NCBI GenBank assembly: GCA_002505405.1
Contig: DAVD01000013.1
Span: forward strand, 1-15,075
From: Candidatus Poseidonia alphae
GTDB taxonomy: Archaea > Thermoplasmatota > Poseidoniia > Poseidoniales > Poseidoniaceae
Length of the DNA stretch: 15,075 nt
Direction: 5' to 3'
Part shown: piece by piece, positions 6,418-13,868 of the stretch
How the letters are laid out: each line of letters begins with the position of its first letter
How positions within the stretch are numbered: the first letter of the stretch is position 1
Position numbers and translations under genes: made by a program
Notes under the pieces: model-generated
What the model saw: the letters and a program-made list of their open reading frames with translations, nothing else
What the model was told of the DNA's origin: nothing
Database searches by the model: none

Positions 6418-7149
6418 TCAGCCCCGTATGTTGGACATACCGCCATCCAAATGAATGATTTGGCCGGTGATGTTGTCTGGAGCGTTTGTAAGCAACCAAA
6501 ACATGCTTTGTGCTACTTCATTGGGCTCGTTAATCCGTTTCAGTGGAATCATTCCTACAGATGCTTCCCGAATTGCATCCGAGCGTAAAACCGAAGCTCC
6601 GAGCCTGGTTTCCGTGAGGCCAGGGGCGACGGCGTTGACACGAATACCGCGCTGAGCGTAGGTCGAGGCCGCTGAACGCACCATGGCTTCAAGGCCTCCT
6701 TTGGCAGCTGAAATCGCCTCATGATTGGTGAGCCCGTAACTCCCAGCGACGCTTGATGTAAACACCATTCGTCCGGTTCCATTTCGGAGCATGGATTTGC
6801 CAACCAGTTTCAACATGAGAAATGCGGACACCAAGTTGGTTTGGATCACAGCCTCAAAATCTTCCAATTTGGTAGCGTGAGGAGGGCGTAAGGCGATTGA
6901 ACCTACCAGGTGGGCCGCGCCAGCTAGCCCTTCTTCCGACCGCCCTTTTGCATGGTCCACTGCCGCAGATACAATTGATTCGTCAAGGGCGTCGCCTTGG
7001 ATGACGTCAGCACCCATGTCCTTGAGGTGAGTAATGCGTTCCACATCACGGGCTAAAAGGGTGACGAGGTGGCCTGATTCGATTAATTCCCTTGCGAGAA
7101 TTTGGGCAATATCACTGCTTCCTCCAATCAACAGGTATGACTTTGACAT
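6418..7149 (-). CDS. Short-chain dehydrogenase/reductase-fold protein lacking the catalytic Tyr
   Basis: A 243-residue Rossmann-fold protein of usual SDR length. The cofactor loop is GGSSDIA (9-15), a variant of TGxxxGIG. Ser132/Ser133 in TSSVAGSYG mark the catalytic Ser, and VNAVAPGLTETRL (171-183) and LDGGMSN near the C-terminus are family hallmarks. The usual YxxxK is ISAAK (146-150): Lys150 is kept but Tyr is replaced by Ile. A subgroup of SDRs with NHEA(I)xAAK is familiar to me, so this is probably real and not a sequencing error. The longer frame to 7209 is rejected because a TATA-like box lies at 7172-7181, downstream of that start. GGAAGG lies upstream of ATG 7149. It leads the SDR/FAD/Rieske operon. 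Confidence 0.87.
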   Translation of the reverse strand: MSKSYLLIGGSSDIAQILARELIESGHLVTLLARDVERITHLKDMGADVIQGDALDESIVSAAVDHAKGRSEEGLAGAAHLVGSIALRPPHATKLEDFEAVIQTNLVSAFLMLKLVGKSMLRNGTGRMVFTSSVAGSYGLTNHEAISAAKGGLEAMVRSAASTYAQRGIRVNAVAPGLTETRLGASVLRSDAIREASVGMIPLKRINEPNEVAQSMFWLLTNAPDNITGQIIHLDGGMSNIRG

Positions 7150-7171
7150 GCATTGCAATCCTTCCTGTTTG

Positions 7172-7181
7172 CTTTTATATT
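7172..7181 (-). promoter_or_regulatory. TATA box for the SDR/FAD/Rieske operon
   Basis: AATATAAAAG on the minus strand is centred about 28 nt upstream of ATG 7149, a good match in sequence and position to an archaeal TATA element. It would give a leaderless or very short leader and argues against the longer SDR start at 7209. The divergent CoA-binding gene starts 57 nt away on the other strand. Confidence 0.5.
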
Positions 7182-7237
7182 CCTGTTTTCTTAGCCCTTG
7201 AACATTCATTCAAAAGGACGAGCGGCAAGGACGGCTC

Positions 7238-7915
7238 GTGTTAAGAGATTCTCATCCAGCGATTTACGAAACCGTTCGAGATGCTCAAAGCATCCATATT
7301 TTGGGTGCCGGGATGAACGAACAGCGTCCCGCTCATCAAGCAATCCATGATTTGGACGGCAGGGGTTGGAGGCTTGTTCCAATTCATCCGAGTGATGCAG
7401 GTGGGAGCATTCTTGGAAGGCCAATTCGTCCACGAATCGAGGAAGGCGTTGTCCCCGAAATTGTTGTGTTTTTCCTTGCACCCGAGCGTGCAAGGAAGGC
7501 TGTTTTGGAACTCATGGTGCGGTTTCCTCTGATTGAAATGCCGCTTCTTTGGTTTCAGCCTGGGTCGGAACATGAAGAAGTCCTTGAAATGTTAAACGAA
7601 GCGGACATCACACACATTGTTGATGACTGTATCGTCCGATTTGTGCAACGTCATCATTTGGAGTCTGCGGAGCAAGAGGTTGATGATGAATGGTACCTCC
7701 AAACGGCCTCATCTGACGGAGATGGGTGTTCTGTATGGGAGGTTCATGGGCAAAAATCAACGGTGACTCCTCCTCGTGAATCGCTTGAATGGGTTGGGGA
7801 CCTTGATGATTTGAGGGCATCAGAACACACAATTCCAAGATACATTCGGTCCTTAAAAAGGTCCGATGAATCATTGAAAGAGACAGCAAAACGCCTTGCA
7901 GGCCCCGTTGAATGA
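7238..7915 (+). CDS. CoA-binding (Rossmann) domain protein with C-terminal extension
   Basis: Residues 15-135 match the CoA_binding_2 / YccU-type fold: a first strand with ILGAGMNEQRPAH (21-33), VPIHPSDAGGSILG (47-60) and, toward the end, LLWFQPGSEHEEV (103-115) and IVDDCIVRF (127-135). Relatives are succinyl-CoA-synthetase-like nucleotide/CoA-binding domains, often of unknown function. Residues 140-225 are an acidic then basic extension that I do not recognise and that the small family members lack. The GTG start at 7238 is the only conventional start in frame before an upstream stop at 7199; AAGGACG precedes it. The gene is divergent from the SDR operon and converges on the beta-propeller gene with 21 nt between stops. 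Fold assignment is fairly safe; function is not known. Confidence 0.8.
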   Translation: MLRDSHPAIYETVRDAQSIHILGAGMNEQRPAHQAIHDLDGRGWRLVPIHPSDAGGSILGRPIRPRIEEGVVPEIVVFFLAPERARKAVLELMVRFPLIEMPLLWFQPGSEHEEVLEMLNEADITHIVDDCIVRFVQRHHLESAEQEVDDEWYLQTASSDGDGCSVWEVHGQKSTVTPPRESLEWVGDLDDLRASEHTIPRYIRSLKRSDESLKETAKRLAGPVE

Positions 7916-7936
7916 GCATTGCATGGTTGGGCTTCG

Positions 7937-8986
7937 TCAAGATTCTACAATTTTGTACAATGCTCCATTGTTACCAAAAGTAGCGTAATACAACGTTCCA
8001 TCAGGATGGAATACCAAAGGTAGCGGGGTTCCTGCATCCCATGCGAAGCGAGTGATCTCAGAAGTGTAGGTGCCGTCGTCTCCAAGGTTTACGTCAATGC
8101 GGACAATTTCATGGCCTTGAGGCAGAAGGGTATTCCACGAGCCGTAAACCGTTGCGTAGAGAGTGAACCCCTCTGATGGTTCAAGGCCAGGGAGTGCCGA
8201 GTGGACCGGACGTACATCAATCCCGTTCATCGAAGTATGCGGAGTCCATGTTCCAATTGGCGCTTCGGTTCCAACCGGAACGGGGTGTTCCGGGTCATCG
8301 TCAGGCCAACCGTATGCTGCTCCCTCAATCAAAACATTCAGTTCTTCTGGGGGATGGTCAAACTCCAAATCTCTACCGTTATCCGTGAAAAAATAGCCGT
8401 GGCCATCAACCCACACTCCGTCAAATGAGTTTCGAACACCGCTGGCCAACACACCATGGTCCCCGGTGGTTGAATTGACCCACAATAGAGCAGCGTTTCG
8501 GTCGTCTTTTTCTTCACAGACGTTGCAAGTTGATCCGCTATGCCAGACCAATGTTCCGTTCGAGAGAAGGTTGACAGCATTGGTTTGGTGATTGCCGCTT
8601 TTTATTCCTTCAACCAAGGGTTGTGGGCTAACGAATTGACCGTCTTCGCCTACGGTGAATTTTGTCAGCGTGCCTGCTTCAGAGACATATGCTGAGCCGT
8701 TGTTGAGAAGCAGCCCGTGGGGTCGGTCGAGACCATCAAGCAGTGTTCTTCGTTCATCTGACGTGATGTTGAGTTCAATAATTTGACCGCTGTCTCTGTC
8801 GCAGAGGAGAAGATGTACGTCATCAGCCCATACCAAGCATGTCGGGCCGCCCAAACCCTGAGCGACCGATTCAACGCTGTATCCATCGACCAAGCTTGGG
8901 TCATTCCCGGAAACATAAGGGTAAACTTGCCGTACAACGAGAAGGGTTACGATGAGAATCGCCATGGGCATGATGTGCTTACGCAT
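7937..8986 (-). CDS. Membrane-anchored sugar-dehydrogenase-like beta-propeller (PQQ GDH/sorbosone dehydrogenase type)
   Basis: A 349-residue exported protein. Residues 8-24 form a hydrophobic segment acting as signal or N-terminal anchor, and the rest is a six-bladed propeller domain. Family motifs are RPHG (88-91), SGNHQTNAV (130-138) with the conserved His, STCNVCEEKDDRNAALL (152-168), GVRNSFDGVW (183-192), TDNGRD (201-206), PEELN (213-217) and GWPDDD (226-231). These are typical of soluble glucose/aldose and sorbosone dehydrogenases, which oxidise sugars with PQQ. No PQQ synthesis genes are in the window, so cofactor and substrate are inferred. The longer start at 9079 overlaps the upstream gene. 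ATG 8986 begins 7 nt after that gene's stop, with AGGTGCG just before. It is the last gene of the surface operon led by the FAS1 protein. Confidence 0.87.
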   Translation of the reverse strand: MRKHIMPMAILIVTLLVVRQVYPYVSGNDPSLVDGYSVESVAQGLGGPTCLVWADDVHLLLCDRDSGQIIELNITSDERRTLLDGLDRPHGLLLNNGSAYVSEAGTLTKFTVGEDGQFVSPQPLVEGIKSGNHQTNAVNLLSNGTLVWHSGSTCNVCEEKDDRNAALLWVNSTTGDHGVLASGVRNSFDGVWVDGHGYFFTDNGRDLEFDHPPEELNVLIEGAAYGWPDDDPEHPVPVGTEAPIGTWTPHTSMNGIDVRPVHSALPGLEPSEGFTLYATVYGSWNTLLPQGHEIVRIDVNLGDDGTYTSEITRFAWDAGTPLPLVFHPDGTLYYATFGNNGALYKIVES

Positions 8987-8993
8987 GGTATGC

Positions 8994-9938
8994 CTACGCA
9001 CCTGAAGTTTCGCTTTGAACAATTCGTACGGGAACGCCCTCAAAAGTAGCAACAAGGGAGAAGTTGCAATCCGCCGCACAAATGTTCAATCCGTTTTCTC
9101 GAAGTGTTATTGCTTCATCTGCATCCCAATTTACCCTGTCAGCATCCTCTGATACGATCAAACAGGGGGACGGGGAGACGAGTTCGGGATTGTTCAGTGC
9201 AGGAAAGGCATCAGGGGTAAGTGATGATACGAGCATGGTTGGGTAGCGCGCCTCATCGGCGTCGTCGTAATAGGTCAAGAACTGAATTTTGTAGCGTTGA
9301 TTGGTCTGTTCAAAAACATAGACGCCGTCATTTGGTGTTACTCGGTGTACAGAGAGGTCGTACGTATACCAGTCCAGCCGTTCTTCGGTCGCGTTAACAA
9401 ATTGCGTATTATCAAGTTCAAAGTCGTTCTCAATCGATTCCCCTTCAACAAACTGCCAGCGTATTCCGTCGTTCATGTAGACATCGGTTTTAGAGAAGCG
9501 AAGGGTGTAATCGCTTTCATTCGAAGAGGTCTGATTTGGAACATCAAGGTACGTGAATTGCTCCTCTCGGGTTGCATCAACTTGCGTCAAGAAGGTCTGA
9601 CCGTCTGCCCCCAAGGAGGGTTGTACCCTTGATGCTTCATCGGTCTCGGCCGACTGGCTACCAAAGGTACAACCGTACGACTCCTCATCTATTTCCAACT
9701 GGAGTTGGAGCGAAGACCAGGGGAGTGCTTCTCCACCTTCATCGAAGGTGAGGGTTGCGAGAACGTCGTCTGAACCGTTCGTGGCTTGAGCATTGTATTG
9801 GGCCACTAGAATCCCGTTTTCGGTCCCTAAGTCACTCTCGTACGAGACGATAACCAACGACCACACGGCAGTGATGACGACCAGCGTTAAGGCCAGCCCG
9901 AGGAATACACGGCTCCATGACACGATACTCAGCTTCAC
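8994..9938 (-). CDS. Membrane-anchored extracellular protein with HmuY-like segment
   Basis: A 314-residue protein with one N-terminal hydrophobic segment (9-31) and a long acidic, Thr/Asn-rich ectodomain. Residues 188-240 (DWYTYDLSVHRVTPNDGVYVF, then YKIQFLTYYDDADEARYPT) closely resemble the conserved strand pattern of HmuY-type proteins. In Bacteroidetes these bind haem at the cell surface. The N-terminal part (30-90, with GGEALPWSSLQLQL) loosely resembles archaeal pilin-type N-domains. The C-terminal third holds Cys in PCLIV (259) and ICAADCNF (287, 291), possible disulphides. Haem binding is not shown by the sequence. The GTG start overlaps the FAS1 gene's TGA by 4 nt (GTGA), with AAGGGCGA just before, a standard sign of translational coupling. 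The propeller gene follows after 7 nt. Confidence 0.8.
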   Translation of the reverse strand: MKLSIVSWSRVFLGLALTLVVITAVWSLVIVSYESDLGTENGILVAQYNAQATNGSDDVLATLTFDEGGEALPWSSLQLQLEIDEESYGCTFGSQSAETDEASRVQPSLGADGQTFLTQVDATREEQFTYLDVPNQTSSNESDYTLRFSKTDVYMNDGIRWQFVEGESIENDFELDNTQFVNATEERLDWYTYDLSVHRVTPNDGVYVFEQTNQRYKIQFLTYYDDADEARYPTMLVSSLTPDAFPALNNPELVSPSPCLIVSEDADRVNWDADEAITLRENGLNICAADCNFSLVATFEGVPVRIVQSETSGA

Positions 9939-11905
9939 TCGCCCTTAGAGCGACGCTCTATCAATACAAGTGCACCGATCATCGAGACAAGCACTGTGGT
10001 GATGAGGAACCCTGGGGTGTCTTCACCGTCGTCATCTGACATGTCGGTAGAGGCTTCATCTGCTCCGCCGTCTCCGACGACGATTTCACCGAACATGTTG
10101 AGGGCCACGTGTGGCTCACAGGCGTAGTAGAAGGTTGTGTCTTCGGTGAACGTGTATGAGAATGCTACGGTAGTTGCTGCTTCTCCGGATGTGATTCCAT
10201 TGTCAACAAAGGTCGTAGCTTTGCTGCCTGTAATTTCCTTGACATTGTGAGGCATGCTCGCATCTTCCCAAGACCAACAGACGGTCTGGCCAACGTTGAT
10301 GTTGACGACTGCTGGAGAGTATGCGTAGCCGGTTGAACCGATACCGATGGTAACGTCACAGGTAACGCCTTCGAACGGGTCAACACTTGCCGGGGGCGTG
10401 AGGACTTGGTCAATCACGTGGATAACGCCGTTGGAGGAAGGTACATCCGCCAGAGTGACGTTGGCCATTGATGAGCCGACCATGACGGAGCCGTTGTCAA
10501 CATGAATCAACAGTTCGTCGCCATTTGCAGCGCTTACGGTAGTCGTTCCTTCGGCGAGGTCAGTCGACAAGGTCGTCCCTGCTACAACGTGGTAGAGGAG
10601 GATGTCTGCGAGTGTTGCGATCTCTTCATCGGTGGTGAAATCATCGAGATTGATTCCAGCTGCAGCAAAGGCTGCATCCGATGGGGCAAACACGGTGTAA
10701 TCGGTTGTTCCGCTGATGGTATCAACCAAGTTTGCCTTGGTCAATGCTGCGACGAGGGAGGTGTGGATGGTGGTTGCGCTTGCGGTCATGGCGAGGTTAA
10801 CGGCTGGAGTCCAGACGTAGGCCATGCATTCTGCAGAAGTCAAGTTGGTCACGGCGTGTGTAACCGTGTTGTAACATCCGGTAATGGTTTGAGTTCCCAT
10901 GGAGAAATTTTCAACATACATGTAGGAATTGCATGTGACTTTGTCGGCACCTGCGACGATGGTATGAGACACCATGTTGTAACAAATGTCACCAGCTGGA
11001 GGCAACAATACCTGGTCAATGACGTGCACTACTCCGTTAGAGGCAGCCACGTCTGCAATGGTTACGTTGGCATTTCCTGCGCCTACAGTAACGCCTGACG
11101 CTGAGACGGTGAGATCGAGACTGTCTCCGTTAACGGCTCTGACGGATGTTGTTCCGTCGGCGAGGTCCGTAGAGAATGTTGCACCGGCCACGACGTGGTA
11201 GAGGAGAATGTCGGTCAGCGCCGCCATCTCTTCGGGGGTGTCAAATGCAGCGAGGTCAATCCCTGCCGCAGTGAAGGCTGCGTCTGTAGGGGCGAACACC
11301 GTAAACGGTCCGGCTCCTTGGAGCGTGGCCACGAGGTCGGCCTGGATGAGGGCTTCAACGAGGGCCGTGTGAATTCCGGTTGATGTTGCGACTGAAGGAA
11401 TGTCTACCAAATCTGCTGGTGGCGTGAGGACCTTGTCGATGATGTGAATGACACCGTTGGAGGACATGACGTCTGCGGTGGTGACTGTGGCATCCTCAAT
11501 CGACACGACTCCGTCAACGACGGAAAAGGTGACGTTGTCTCCGTTCACCATCTCAACACTCAGCCCGTCAGTGACTGCTGAGGATTCAACCTGACCGGAA
11601 TACACGTGGTAGAGGAGAATGTCTTGAAGGGTGGCGTTTTCTTCATCGGTGTCGAAATCTGCGAGATCAATGCCGGCTGCAGCGAATGCCGCATCGGTTG
11701 GCGCAAAGACCGTAAACGGCCCACTGCCTTGCAGTGTTGTGACCAAATCGGCGTGTGCCAGGGCCGCCACGAGAGAATCATGAACCTCGCTGTTCGTTGC
11801 GTTGGTTGGTATGTCGTCGGTTGCATCTGCAGTAACGTTAAACGGCAGGGTGGCTAGTAATAGGCTGGCTGTCAAAATGAAGACTCTTAGGCGCATCATA
11901 CCCAT
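9935..11905 (-). CDS. Surface protein: three FAS1 (fasciclin) domains, cupredoxin domain and PGF-CTERM-like tail
   Basis: A 656-residue exported protein. After a signal peptide (about 1-25) come FAS1 domain 1 (39-163) and domain 2 (178-303), then a Cys-rich linker with two CYNxVxH repeats (308-365), FAS1 domain 3 (377-505) and a cupredoxin domain (513-610). All three FAS1 domains show TVFAPTDAAF-type H1 and LLYHV / VIHxIDxVL-type H2 motifs. The cupredoxin domain has the type 1 copper ligands His553 (MPHNV), Cys596, His599 and Met604 (CEPHVALNM). An acidic linker leads to PGF (631-633), a hydrophobic helix and ERRSKGE. This is a PGF-CTERM-like signal, which archaeosortase would cleave to attach a lipid. 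FAS1 domains usually mediate adhesion; the cupredoxin would transfer electrons or bind copper. ATG 11905 was chosen over 11986, which overlaps enolase; ATGs at 11899 and 11896 are equally possible. First gene of the surface operon. Confidence 0.92.
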   Translation of the reverse strand: MGMMRLRVFILTASLLLATLPFNVTADATDDIPTNATNSEVHDSLVAALAHADLVTTLQGSGPFTVFAPTDAAFAAAGIDLADFDTDEENATLQDILLYHVYSGQVESSAVTDGLSVEMVNGDNVTFSVVDGVVSIEDATVTTADVMSSNGVIHIIDKVLTPPADLVDIPSVATSTGIHTALVEALIQADLVATLQGAGPFTVFAPTDAAFTAAGIDLAAFDTPEEMAALTDILLYHVVAGATFSTDLADGTTSVRAVNGDSLDLTVSASGVTVGAGNANVTIADVAASNGVVHVIDQVLLPPAGDICYNMVSHTIVAGADKVTCNSYMYVENFSMGTQTITGCYNTVTHAVTNLTSAECMAYVWTPAVNLAMTASATTIHTSLVAALTKANLVDTISGTTDYTVFAPSDAAFAAAGINLDDFTTDEEIATLADILLYHVVAGTTLSTDLAEGTTTVSAANGDELLIHVDNGSVMVGSSMANVTLADVPSSNGVIHVIDQVLTPPASVDPFEGVTCDVTIGIGSTGYAYSPAVVNINVGQTVCWSWEDASMPHNVKEITGSKATTFVDNGITSGEAATTVAFSYTFTEDTTFYYACEPHVALNMFGEIVVGDGGADEASTDMSDDDGEDTPGFLITTVLVSMIGALVLIERRSKGE

Positions 11906-11920
11906 AACGCAATTTCCCCC

Positions 11921-11928
11921 CCTTATAG
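11921..11928 (-). promoter_or_regulatory. TATA-like box for the FAS1 operon
   Basis: CTATAAGG on the minus strand lies 16-23 nt upstream of ATG 11905 and 22-29 nt upstream of ATG 11899. The spacing suggests a leaderless or nearly leaderless mRNA and slightly favours the 11899 or 11896 start. Confidence 0.4.
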
Positions 11929-11945
11929 AGGGCCGTATTGTTTCC

Positions 11946-13199
11946 TCAAACAAAGGGTGACCGGTATTCGTGGACATCCTCTGCAATCCTCAGAAGTTGG
12001 TTATATTTTGCCACTCGATCTGAACGTGCAGGAGCTCCGGTTTTGATTTGTCCAGCGCGAGTGCCAACCGCAAAGTCTGCAATCGTCACATCTTCGGACT
12101 CGCCGCTGCGGTGAGAAACGACGTTGTTGAATCCGTGAGTTGTAGCCATGTCCATGGCTTCAAGCGTCTCTGTAACCGTGCCCACTTGATTCAATTTCAC
12201 CAACATTGCGTTCGCAGCACCCAATTCAATGCCCTGAGAAAGACGTTGTGATTGTGTCACAAACAAATCGTCTCCAACGGATTGGACACGGTGACCGTTT
12301 GCCTTGGTGAAGGCGGCCCAACCTGCCCAATCGTCTTCGCCAAACCCGTCTTCAATCGACAAAATTGGATATTCGTCAATCCAACCCGAGTACATGTCAG
12401 AGAGTTCTTCGCTTGACAGAACGCGACCTTCCATGTGATATCCGTCATCCTTGAGGAATTCTGTAGAGGCAACGTCAAGCGCGATCCCAATTTCTTCAGT
12501 TGAATAACCCGCCCCTTCAATGGCCCGGACCATGTATTTGAGGCCCTCTTCATTGGATGGAAGATTTGGAGCGAAGCCTCCTTCGTCGCCAATACCGCCA
12601 AGCAATCCGTCTTTCTTGAGTTCCTTCTTCAACGCATGATAGGTCTCTACTCCAGCACGGAGTCCTTCTTTGAAATCGTCAAATCCGTGAGGCATGACCA
12701 TGAATTCTTGTACGTCAACATTGGACGCAGCATGTGCTCCACCGTTGAGAATGTTAAGCATCGGCACGGGCATGAGCCCACCTGCAACGCCACCAACGTA
12801 TTTCCACAAAGGCAGTTCATGATAGGCAGCACCAGCGTGGAGGCAAGCCATCGATGCCCCAAGCATTGCATTAGCTCCAATATTGGATTTATTCGGAGTT
12901 CCATCAAGTTCAAGCATGACTTCGTCGATGATACGTTGCTCGTCCACAGGGAGACCAACAAGGGCTTCTTCGAGGCGTTCCCTCACGTTAAGCACTGCTT
13001 GTTCTACGCCCTTCCCCATGTACCGACTTGCGTCTCCATCCCGTAGTTCAAGGGATTCGTATGCACCGGTTGAAGCACCAGATGGGACGATTGCTCGTCC
13101 CATTAGAGCACCCTCAACATAACAATCCACTTCAACGGTCGGCTGCCCTCGACTGTCCAATACCATTCGTGAGTCCAAACCGGTGATGTGACCTGACAC
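11946..13199 (-). CDS. eno: Enolase (phosphopyruvate hydratase)
   Basis: A 417-residue cytoplasmic enzyme that interconverts 2-phosphoglycerate and phosphoenolpyruvate in glycolysis and gluconeogenesis. Every expected active-site feature is visible: the mobile loop PSGASTG (39-45), His156 in NGGAHA, Gln164-Glu165, Glu206 in DEGGF, and the magnesium ligands Asp242 (LDVASTEF), Glu283 (IEDG) and Asp310 (GDDLF). The catalytic base Lys335 (VKLNQVGT), His363-Arg364-Ser365 (SHRSGESED) and Lys386 (QIKTGAP) are also present. Length is normal. The start is GTG at 13199 with GAGGGAG about 5 nt upstream. A small unrecognised gene precedes it by 51 nt on the same strand and may be co-transcribed; the FAS1 operon starts 40 nt downstream with its own TATA-like box. 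Confidence 0.98.
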   Translation of the reverse strand: MSGHITGLDSRMVLDSRGQPTVEVDCYVEGALMGRAIVPSGASTGAYESLELRDGDASRYMGKGVEQAVLNVRERLEEALVGLPVDEQRIIDEVMLELDGTPNKSNIGANAMLGASMACLHAGAAYHELPLWKYVGGVAGGLMPVPMLNILNGGAHAASNVDVQEFMVMPHGFDDFKEGLRAGVETYHALKKELKKDGLLGGIGDEGGFAPNLPSNEEGLKYMVRAIEGAGYSTEEIGIALDVASTEFLKDDGYHMEGRVLSSEELSDMYSGWIDEYPILSIEDGFGEDDWAGWAAFTKANGHRVQSVGDDLFVTQSQRLSQGIELGAANAMLVKLNQVGTVTETLEAMDMATTHGFNNVVSHRSGESEDVTIADFAVGTRAGQIKTGAPARSDRVAKYNQLLRIAEDVHEYRSPFV

Positions 13200-13250
13200 A
13201 ATACTCCCTCAACCCGCCCAAGGGAAGAGAGGACTTGAATCAAACGGGAG

Positions 13251-13694
13251 TTATTGGTTCGTACGGTTCAACCAAGCCATCCATCGCGCCACGTGGGCTT
13301 GGATTTGTGGGACTTCTAACTCTGATTGCCCTTGAACCATCCAGCAGAGTTGTTCCTCAAGCGGGGAGATGGAGAACAGTTCTGCCTTGAAAACCGGTTC
13401 GTCATCCATGAGAATGTGGCGGCGGCGGTCTTCTACAAAACAGTGAATCAATTGACGAGGAAAGTGATGGATTATGGATTGCTGCGGGCACATGAGGACC
13501 AGGGATTCGTTGAGAAAAAGAAGTGATTCGCCCGTTAGAGGGTTGAGTTCGTGAAAATGTATTGGGGTATCCCCGAACATGGCCGCAATATCGATCTGAA
13601 ACCAATCTTGTTGACTGACAGAAAGGTCGCATTGCGAAAGGTGGTCTAAGAATGCTTGAAGCCCGGCTTCTTCGCTGTAACCTTTGGCCCGCAT
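13251..13694 (-). CDS. Hypothetical protein (147 aa) upstream of enolase
   Basis: I do not recognise this protein. It is a single soluble domain with no signal peptide or membrane segment. It begins with a helix (SEEAGLQAFLDHLSQ) and continues with an alternating strand-like middle (WFQIDIAAMFG, SLLFLNESLVLMC, FKAELFSI). It ends in a Trp-containing helix (VARWMAWLNRTNQ). That alpha-beta-alpha layout resembles small chaperone or regulatory domains in general, without identifying one. ATG 13694 has no clear ribosome-binding site, and TTCAAAAGG lies about 22-29 nt upstream as a possible TATA element. The enolase gene starts 51 nt after its stop, on the same strand. It is divergent from the Lrp/AsnC gene across a 174-nt region. 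Confidence 0.75.
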   Translation of the reverse strand: MRAKGYSEEAGLQAFLDHLSQCDLSVSQQDWFQIDIAAMFGDTPIHFHELNPLTGESLLFLNESLVLMCPQQSIIHHFPRQLIHCFVEDRRRHILMDDEPVFKAELFSISPLEEQLCWMVQGQSELEVPQIQAHVARWMAWLNRTNQ

Positions 13695-13842
13695 GTTAAC
13701 TTTGTAGGGTGGCTTCCTTTTGAACCCCCCGAAGTGCTTGCTAGTGATGAATTTCGGCAGTTTTTCCGTTTAATGTAAATTTTCAAAGGTTTTTTGGAAT
13801 AAGATGCTTCAATACCCCCGTATAACGCCCGTAAAAGGATTC

Positions 13843-13849
13843 AAATAGG
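13843..13849 (+). promoter_or_regulatory. TATA-like box for the Lrp/AsnC gene
   Basis: AAATAGG ends 19 nt before ATG 13869, consistent with a leaderless or very short-leader mRNA; no ribosome-binding site is seen before this ATG. The same heptamer precedes tRNA-Cys. Confidence 0.4.
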
Positions 13850-13868
13850 TACTGGATAACCGGAAACC

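Noticed and set aside
7347..7532. Frames overlapping the CoA-binding gene on both strands
   Set aside because: The CoA-binding frame has clear family motifs; the others have none.
10502..11098. 198-residue Cys/Gly-rich frame on the plus strand
   Set aside because: It is antisense to the FAS1 repeats, and its composition follows from the repeated Ala/Thr codons on the other strand.
11906..11986. N-terminal extension of the FAS1 protein
   Set aside because: It overlaps the enolase 3' end and puts 27 residues ahead of an otherwise clean signal peptide; a TATA-like box lies downstream of that start.
12636..13046. 136-residue frame on the plus strand
   Set aside because: It is antisense to enolase, whose active-site residues are all intact.
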